A DNA stretch of 64,000 nucleotides from Diorhabda sublineata (Eukaryota; Arthropoda; Insecta; Coleoptera; Chrysomelidae): positions 35,664,294 through 35,728,293 of the forward strand of contig NC_079474.1 of assembly GCF_026230105.1 (NCBI RefSeq), in the 5' to 3' direction. The position numbers were made by a program, and so were the translations under genes. The stretch's first letter is position 1. Every line of letters starts with the position of its first letter. The notes under the pieces are model-generated. The model saw only the letters and a list, made by a program, of their open reading frames with translations, was not told the DNA's origin and ran no database searches. Positions 56,810 through 64,000 of the stretch are shown piece by piece.

Positions 56810-59800
56810 AGCAATTATATACTTTATGAATGCAAATGAATGAAAAATAAATGTGAATATTATAATGGATGTAGAAAAACAATATTTTGATATCCAAACT
56901 CAATTATAAATAAATTAAATAGGCAATAAAGTACTAATAATTCAAGTTCAATTAAAGTAGTTGAATACTACACATATACTTATTACAATATAAAATTTAC
57001 ATTGTAAAAAATAATGTATGTATGTAGGTAGTGAAAATTAAAGACCGAAATTCCATACTTCTATAAAATAATATATTATAAATATACCTATATCATATAG
57101 CAAGTTGGTTTGATTAGATTTCTTTCCATTAAATTTCCATTCTTTGTTTAAAATAAATTGTAAGATTAATAAAATATAATATAAAACTATATGCATATAG
57201 AAAATAGTTAGGTAGGTAGGTACTTACTTTTTCGACATTGGCAATCACTACTATCAATTCACTTTATGAAACTTCGGAAACAAATTCGTAACGTTTATCT
57301 TTGACATACGTATTTATATTGGTGAGGATTCAAACAAGTTCATACAATATTGCAAGTACGTACACCACAAGTCATATTAATTTACATGTCTGAACTAGCG
57401 TTACGGACAGGACGGCGACCGGCGCGGCAACGACAAATATCGACGTACTGAATATGGAAGAAGCAAGTTTTTACAAGTAACAGTCGCTGAGCTTCTTGAA
57501 ATATTATCTGCCTATATTGGAAGGGGAAGTCAAACCAACATTTCAGTTCTTTGCTATCGAAATCAAATAAATTTTCATGGATCCGCGCTTACACTTGTAA
57601 ACCACCATTTTTTGTCACGCCCAACGTAGACCTATGATGGTCGGCCTGGAGAATCAAGGTTTTAGGTCCTTCGATTGGTTATAGAAGCAGCACTCGACTG
57701 ATTATTGATAATTTTCAGTAGAAAGTTATACTCTCTGATTTCTGGAATAAATTGTTGAAACCCTTACAATATTTCCTTTTTTATTGTCGTACGTTTTTTC
57801 TCCTACAAGAATTGGCTCTACGATCACTATAAAATTCCAGAACACTATAAATATTTAAGTTATTTCGTTCTCTTGTCGTCGAAGCCTTCAATATTATTTC
57901 ACGCCTGTCAGGCTGTAATTTAAACTTTTTGTCTTTTATCTATTTTCTTATATATGTACGAAGCCAACGTTTTTTATGCGTAGCTCTTGCAAGCGTGATA
58001 GTGCAGTCAATTTAAGAAAAGTTCGTTGTCATTTTCTTTATCATTGAACAGACGTTACTCATCAGGTCTATACTCATGATGTGTACTTTTTTCCAATATC
58101 ATTCTCGGTAGGAAAAAAGACTATTAAATATTTTTTTTCACATTTCAGTTCAGATCAAAAGCTCCGAATATTTTATCTGATATATATGAAAATACAAAAG
58201 TATTTTCGAGAAACCTTTAAAATATTTGCCGATGTATGTGCAAGCTTAAGTTTCCCTCCATGAGGGAAGACTTGATGTTAGTAGGTTCAGTTACTGATTG
58301 AAGTTATGTTTCGATTGCGAACAACAACCTTTATAAGATATTTTCCTTCAAAACGTTTTATTCCGAGATTTTAAGGTGCTAGTTATAGTTAAGTTATTGG
58401 GCGTTCATGGATCGTTGCGTACCTAGAACTACCAAATGTTGATTGCCTTTAACAAGCTAATCAGTCACTATGTCTTGAACGTCACTAAGTAAACTGTATT
58501 CTAAACCTGTATCGACATCTGGTCCGCAGTTTATTCTTTTTCGACGCATCAACAGCTTTGTGAATCGTATAAAAATAGATGGCGAGTTCGATTAAAAGGC
58601 CAGTCACCTATCGAATTTCGCGCCTGTTTAAGTGGAGCAGTAGTTTGGTAATACAAGCCGAATATCCATACATGTGTGCCTTAGCTTATTTCATTCCTGA
58701 ATACGCAGCTACACTTTGAGCTACACCAAGAATGGGCTCTGGGCTCATTGGTGGTTTTGCTGATTCCTATGTGGCGATCAAATCAAGTTGACTTTTTTGA
58801 CTGAGTAACCGAGCACTCAAGCGAGCTGGACTTTGCAGCCATCACTCAACAGTTCAGTGGAATTTTTTGTAGTGCAGCACAATCCAAGAGCACACTATTT
58901 CGGTCGTTATGACTATGTTCCCCTTACAGGGCCACATTATAGGTGAGAAAAAAGTTAAACCATCAATGTGCACGAATGTAGCGTTCTTTATTTTGGTATC
59001 CACGTATCAATGCAGAGTTGAATTCAGAGTGATCCATAGATATTTCACCTGTTATAATTAGGAGTACCATCTTTTTCAGATTGACTCCACAGATTTACAT
59101 GTCGCAAGGTCTTTGACATGAGACCATGTACACACTATGTTCACAAGCCCGCCTTGTTTATGTCAAGGTTTAAGTTGTCAACGACCAGACACCACATGGT
59201 TGGATACAAAACTCATTTATGTACATTGTAGTAGCAAGATTTTTTCAAATCACTTTCTTACGCGGATAATGCGTGAGGAAAACAATGAGCCATAAATTGA
59301 ACAAAGGAATTTCCATCATTGATTAGGTGAGAATAAAAAAAATTAAAATCTTATTGAATACGTCCTTTGAAATTCAATCCCAATTCATCCGTACTATACG
59401 TGTACTGTCAAATAATCTAGTTATAGACACAAAAACGAGTTTTCTGAAAGAACACTGTGTTGTTATTATTATCACTAACGCTTTTTTCACTTTTTCATAT
59501 TTTATTATCGAATGTGAAATATGAAGTAAGCTGATGTGGAAACAATATTCGAGTATCGTGAATTCAACGGGACGGGAAAATTTTGAATTTAGACTTGCCG
59601 ATATAAAGAAGCTTCGAAATATAACAAAAGAATTGACTTCACGACGGTATAAATTGGTATCATGGGATAAAATGATATTACTTTTATCATATTGAATACA
59701 ATAATCTTATTGGATGCCCAAGAAAACATATATTTTTGAGCATCACTTAATTTTTTTTTGTTGCCATTACCATACACCGAGGTTTCAACAACTTTCTTTA

Positions 59801-60599
59801 CATACTCTTAATTTTAATTGTAAATTAAGACCTGTTACCCAGTGCTTATTGATGACTTCACAAAACTGATTGAGATATGAACCCTCAAAAATTAGTAAAA
59901 TATACTGATTAAAATGATATATAAGGGGTTTATTGATGCACTGCGACTTAAAATAACTATTGTGTCCCACTCTTCTGGAGTTAGGCTTAACTTAAATGCT
60001 ACAGATCTTTGTTCAGTTTCAGAGCATTGATGCTCTTGCCCGTGTTTTTAATCTTTATTCTTTCAAATTACTCAATATTCAATAGTCCGATGTATTTATT
60101 TGATATTTCACAGTAATAAATTCCGAGGAATTTCTTCGTGTGTAAGATTGGACATAAACTTCTTTTTGATTCCTTTTTTATTATTTTCAGTTTTGCTTTC
60201 AACTGGTTTCTTCCTGAGAAATTGAACGTATCTATTGAGAACTCTTCGGCTTGGACCAAATTGACGCTCACTGTAATTCCTTTCACTCCCACATAGATGC
60301 AAAATACTGGTTATTGTTAAACTAATTTGTTGTACCGGTTTTTGGTATTCCTATATATTAAAGAAAATGGTACTAATAAATGTTGATAATTGTTGTGAAT
60401 TGATCGTTCGGGTTAAAAATCACATCACGTAAACTTGACATATACTGTCGAAGATTACTAGAGGATTTAAAAATAATGTATAGTGTAAATCATTCAAATC
60501 ATTATCAATTCATTTCTTCATAGAAAACCTAGAGCAGAAACGCCTAGAATTCTGTTTACATTCAATACAAAGACTGGAAGAAAGAATCTAAATTATATT
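56810..60599. other. No gene recognised
   Basis: Several open frames of 60-75 codons, none with a motif. A slightly GC-rich spot lies at 57405-57440. The 60-codon frame 58081-58263 and the overlapping minus frames near 60068-60302 look like chance. Confidence 0.3.
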
Positions 60600-61560
60600 T
60601 TAATCTACTTTGTACTGCAGAAAAATGCACTGGACAGAAAAAATAGATATTCATCACCGTCCCCGGAGGGACGGCTCCGAATGGAAGTGATGCTGACGAT
60701 TTAGCGGCACTTTTGCTGCTTGCTTTACTCCTAAATACGACGGAAGTTGTCATTTTCACGAAAAAAGGGTCAAGAACATTGGTCCTTATCGAGTGGGTGG
60801 TGAGTAGCTCGAAACGAACGGCATAGCCAAAAAAGACCAGCACAAGTGCAGAGGAGAGTAGCATTGAGAGTCGGTTTTGCTTATCGAAGTCTCGGTCTCG
60901 GAGCCAACTATAATGGTGATAGCGGGAGTTATGCTGGTGAAACTTCTTGTTTTGGAAATAATATACCTGACATAGGGGGGTATTCGGAGTGAGAATAAAA
61001 TAAAGGAGGAAAGGACTCGCAATATAGAAAAATGGCAGAATTCTTAGGAGCGAGATGAGAGAGGGAGGTGTACAAAGCGTTTGATATCAAGCCTGCAGCC
61101 TTCGTTAGAACAGTGCCATCGAAAAATTGGGTATTATCCAATTCAATTTCTATCCGGATATAGGTATGTTGCGCGCAACTTGCAGAAGATTAAGAAGAGG
61201 AATTTGCTGGATTCTCTCCACTGCGGTGGAGTACAGAATGTTGCTCTGCTCACGCTTTTCTATTGTGAACATAGAGGAATTGTAGCTACACATCGGCGAG
61301 CTTTCACTAGATGTTAAGAGAAGAGAACCACTGGAATCCGTTTTCTAATACAATCAAGTAATTATGCGCATCAAAAGAAAGAGAAAGAAAGGAGCGAGCC
61401 CAAAGGGCGAAAGAGGAAGCCCTGCCAGAAGAAATGTGTTAAACAGTGCCTGGTTGATGTTCGGAAAAAGGGGCAGAGGATTAGTTGGTAGGGGGAATTA
61501 TGAACCACAACTCCAATACTAAAGTAAATGCATTTCTTCCGCCGAAAAAAAAAACCAAAT
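60600..61560 (+). pseudogene. R1-like non-LTR retrotransposon, C-terminal end
   Basis: In broken frames the plus strand shows QVQRRVALRVGFAYRSLGLG, AGVMLVKLLV, RTRNIEKWQNS, RGRCTKRLISSLQPSLEQCH, IGYYPIQFLSGYRYVARNLQ and LHCGGVQNVALLTLFYCEHR. The order LRV..AYRT, W...GRWTKRLIP, Q.LSGHG.F..YL, C..C....H..F.C is the C-terminal region after the reverse transcriptase of R1/TRAS-type elements, with the CCHC-like CxxC...H...C partly kept. A lysine/arginine-rich tail follows to about 61560. At least six stops occur. The reverse transcriptase palm was not found. Confidence 0.7.
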
Positions 61561-62247
61561 TCTGCCTGCGGACTCTGATGATTAGAATTCTCATTGTAGA
61601 AAAGCTTTGAAAGCAATGCGAACAATATTACTAGAATCACTGTTCGGTCATCTTTGGGACTATAGTTGTAAAACTAATACCTTGCTTCAACTGTATGTTT
61701 TATGTATTGACAGTATCTTGAAAGTTGAGAATAAATTTGAATACATAAAATATATTCCTTTTTCTTTAACTGATGAACACTTGAATTAGTTGTTCAGATT
61801 GAGTAAGGAGCTAGTTCTTTTTTGTTCGATGAGAGTGGTCTATATATGAGAAATTTCAATAATTACAAAGATCTACAGCCCTTGGGAAACATATTTGCAG
61901 CCTTATTATTTTATGCAACAGGAACATATCAAAGGGTTATTGGACAATCATTTGATGTATCAATGTCCTAATAAAATATCAATCGATGTGCCACTGAAGC
62001 AACAAAAGTGATTATTGATCAGCTACAGAAATGGTCCACAAGTACTTACTTACGAATTTACAATTCTATGAATGTTTTAATTAATATTCTCAAGTGATCT
62101 CAAAATATCTTCATGCATTCTGTTCCAATTAACTTAACTATTGTTTGAACTCTTTTTTGTTTTTTCAATACATCTTTTAGGGTGACTATTTGTTGTGTAC
62201 TGACTGCACATTGTTCTCTATTGGAAGGCCATCACCATAGTCTACAA
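61561..62247. other. No gene recognised
   Basis: Frames at 61607-61789 and nearby show no motif. Confidence 0.35.
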
Positions 62248-62632
62248 TTATTCCTTGTCATTGAATTTTATTTTAAAATAAAAGCTGGTGTTGAAAACTT
62301 TATTATAGTATTTATATTTTTTAGTTTCAATCATTTCAGTCCGACATTTTTCTTTATAGAGATCGTACATCCTTCGTATAGTTAACCCAGGATTTAAAAA
62401 CTTTGGGTTAGGATTACTTTTTCGGGTGTAATGGCTTTGGTATGCTGGAAAACTTTGGATGTGAGTTATGATGTCAGAATCATCAAGTTTTCGAGAACTA
62501 CTAGTGGTGCCTCGTTTATCCTTAGAATGAGAGACATCGCTTTCTGACAGGCATCGATATAATCTTCCATCACTAATTTGGAACGTCTTTAAAAAATATT
62601 TCTTACATACTAAGTGTGTCTTTATTTTCGAC
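62248..62632 (-). pseudogene. Fragment of a repeated transposon-associated protein, 128 codons open
   Basis: The minus strand is open from about 62632 to TAA at 62248. It encodes VCKKYFLKTFQISDGRLYRC, DKRGTTSSSRKLDD, IITHIQSFPAYQSHYTRKSN, FLNPGLTIRRMYDLYKEKCR and YYNKVFNTSFYFKIKFNDKE. The pattern HI.SFP...SHYTR..NP...L...L....MY.LY...C followed by (Y)Y..VFN..F.... is one I associate with a family present in many copies in insect genomes, usually followed by P.KD.C..C. Here the frame stops just before that block. It has no ATG near its 5' end, so it is either an internal exon or a fragment. I cannot name the transposon superfamily. Confidence 0.55.
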
Positions 62633-63129
62633 TTGAGAAAATACTTAAAAGATACTTTTTTCCTGCACGTGACTGATCTTTGGAGCGTGTTCTGTTAACT
62701 GCCATTTTTTGCACCAATGCGTAAAGATAAGAATTTTACAGATTAAAGTCTTTTGAATTCCAGAATGATTCAAACATTTATTGTCTTTCACTAAAATCTT
62801 CTATGTTCGTTCGACATAATGCTATTATAATACTACGAAAAACTTATTTTTCAAATACTTAATAAAACTATCACGAATTGTTGAACATGTGTCACAATAT
62901 AAGTGAATTAACTCCGGACTGACTTCATTATATAAGACACAGTGACTTACTTCACTGTTCCTTGTCGAAACCAGCAACGACATCTATAGCGGTATAGCAG
63001 AATAAGTTGCTTCATTACCTATATATTCTTTATAATAATTTGTATTCAATATGTATAGAGAAATAGAGGGATTAAATCCTCTCATTATTTGTATTGTGTA
63101 ATGTTTTTCGAATTTATCTACACTCTTTC
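62633..63129. other. No gene recognised
   Basis: The minus strand just upstream of 62632 may continue the previous fragment in other frames, but nothing firm can be said. Confidence 0.3.
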
Positions 63130-63415
63130 TATTCGTGGGGTTAATTAATCAACACTGTCTCTTACATTCTCTATTTATTTAAATACTATACACAACACTT
63201 AACTAAATTAAAATAATTCACTTATCACTATCACTTAACTTAATTAAATAATTTATTTCAATTCTTCGATTACTTTGCTAATTCGTTCTGTTCACTACGA
63301 CTAATTATTTTAAACTGAACTAAACCGCGCCACACAAACGCCGTCGCCAAATTTTAGAATTCTACTATATCCAAGTAGGACCGGTTCCAGGGCGGATATG
63401 AGTTCGTAGCAGTGT
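63130..63415. repeat. LTR-like dispersed repeat, copy c (internally deleted)
   Basis: TATTCGTGGGGTTAATTAAT, CAACACTGTCTCTTACATTC, TTACTTTGCTAATTCGTTCT then a jump of about 150 bp to GCCGTCGCCAAATTTTAGAA, TAGGACCGGTTCCAGG, GATATGAGTTCGTAGCAG. Same orientation as copies a and b-right. Confidence 0.6.
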
Positions 63416-64000
63416 ACTAGTGCAGCTTAAATAAAAGTTAGTAGACCAATTTCATGGTACGGTTAGTTTCTAATCGCTGTTTGTACAAGCAGCAATGTTG
63501 AATGTTATTTAAAAATCCAGGAAAATATTATATTTCACGTGACTCATTTTTCAGTATGGTGAAAATAATGAGTTTTTAATGTTCTTCTACCATAAAATGG
63601 AAACACTGTCTAGTAGAGTTTCCTGGTAAAAATTAGTTTTACACCAATCATTCTGTTAAATGATGAAAAACACTTTTAACTAGTAATTCCTTGTTAAAAC
63701 TAGTATTTCCTAGTCAAAAATTTAAAAAAACTTGTTTTCACGCGTTGTGATTAGTAAAAACTAGTTTTAATGAAAGGGGTTTGTGAAAACTAAAAATCGG
63801 GCTTTAACTGTAACATATTTTTGTCATTTTGTGAAATTAAATGTTGCTTCTTTTGCGTAGATTTTTTATGTTATTTAATTTTGAAAATATCTTCAATATA
63901 TTCTATCTACAATTTTTCAAATACCTTTATTCCGTTGATATTTGATAAAATAACATCATGTATTAGTAATATTCAATTATAAACTATTTTAAGTAAACAT
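63416..64000. other. No gene; loose ACTAGTTTT repeats
   Basis: Between about 63620 and 63780 variants of AAAACTAG / CTAGTTTT recur six or more times in both orientations. Otherwise no signal. Confidence 0.35.

Noticed and set aside
58560..58640. Plus-strand peptide YKNRWRVRLKGQSPIEFRA resembling the end of bacterial IS3-family transposases, which would suggest transfer from a bacterium
   Set aside because: The similarity is limited to about 20 residues, with no integrase core upstream and a stop close by. Chance is more likely.

Overview
The window is AT-rich eukaryotic DNA (about two thirds A+T by eye). It has spliced introns with GT...AG borders and a dense layer of decayed transposons. 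The transposon families (mariner, Tc1-like, Merlin, hAT, Helitron, Crypton, Penelope, and Jockey-, R1- and CR1-type retroelements) and the host gene point to an insect genome. A beetle is my best guess, but nothing in the sequence proves the order. I found no bacterial genes, operons, CRISPR arrays, tRNAs or rRNAs.

The one well-supported host gene lies on the minus strand between 44413 and 23882. It is a seven-exon major facilitator transporter of the SLC46 / proton-coupled folate transporter-like group. All exons join with matching phases and consensus splice sites to give an uninterrupted reading frame of 464 codons plus stop. It has the MFS motif GPWSDKLGRK and a poly(A) signal 65 nt past the stop. 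A candidate promoter and 5' untranslated exon sit at 47009-47147. A second host gene may begin at the left edge (minus strand, 127-1), where a signal-peptide-like N-terminus runs off the window.

Nearly everything else that can be recognised is mobile DNA. Left of the transporter (0.9-21 kb) lie a Helitron, a Tc1-like element with both terminal repeats, a Penelope GIY-YIG fragment, a Jockey fragment, two mariners, a hAT fragment, an RTE-like fragment, a CR1-like reverse transcriptase and a complete but dead Merlin element. The transporter introns hold a mariner, a 578-bp foldback element, inverted LTR-like repeats, hairpin repeats, two Helitrons and a Crypton-type tyrosine recombinase. Right of the gene (47-64 kb) there is a hAT element inserted with a perfect 8-bp target duplication inside a Tc1-like transposase, an internally deleted mariner with near-perfect terminal repeats, another hAT, a second Crypton-type recombinase, an R1-like fragment and an open 128-codon transposon-like segment on the minus strand.

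The most unusual signal is the pair of Crypton-type recombinase genes (39.2-40.3 kb plus strand and 56.6-55.6 kb minus strand). Both appear to be split by a small intron at the same place, and both are followed by a similar hairpin. One copy also has a hairpin upstream. Other structures worth attention are a four-locus hairpin repeat family, a 40-bp tandem array with a related fragment 3 kb away, and inverted Penelope ends.
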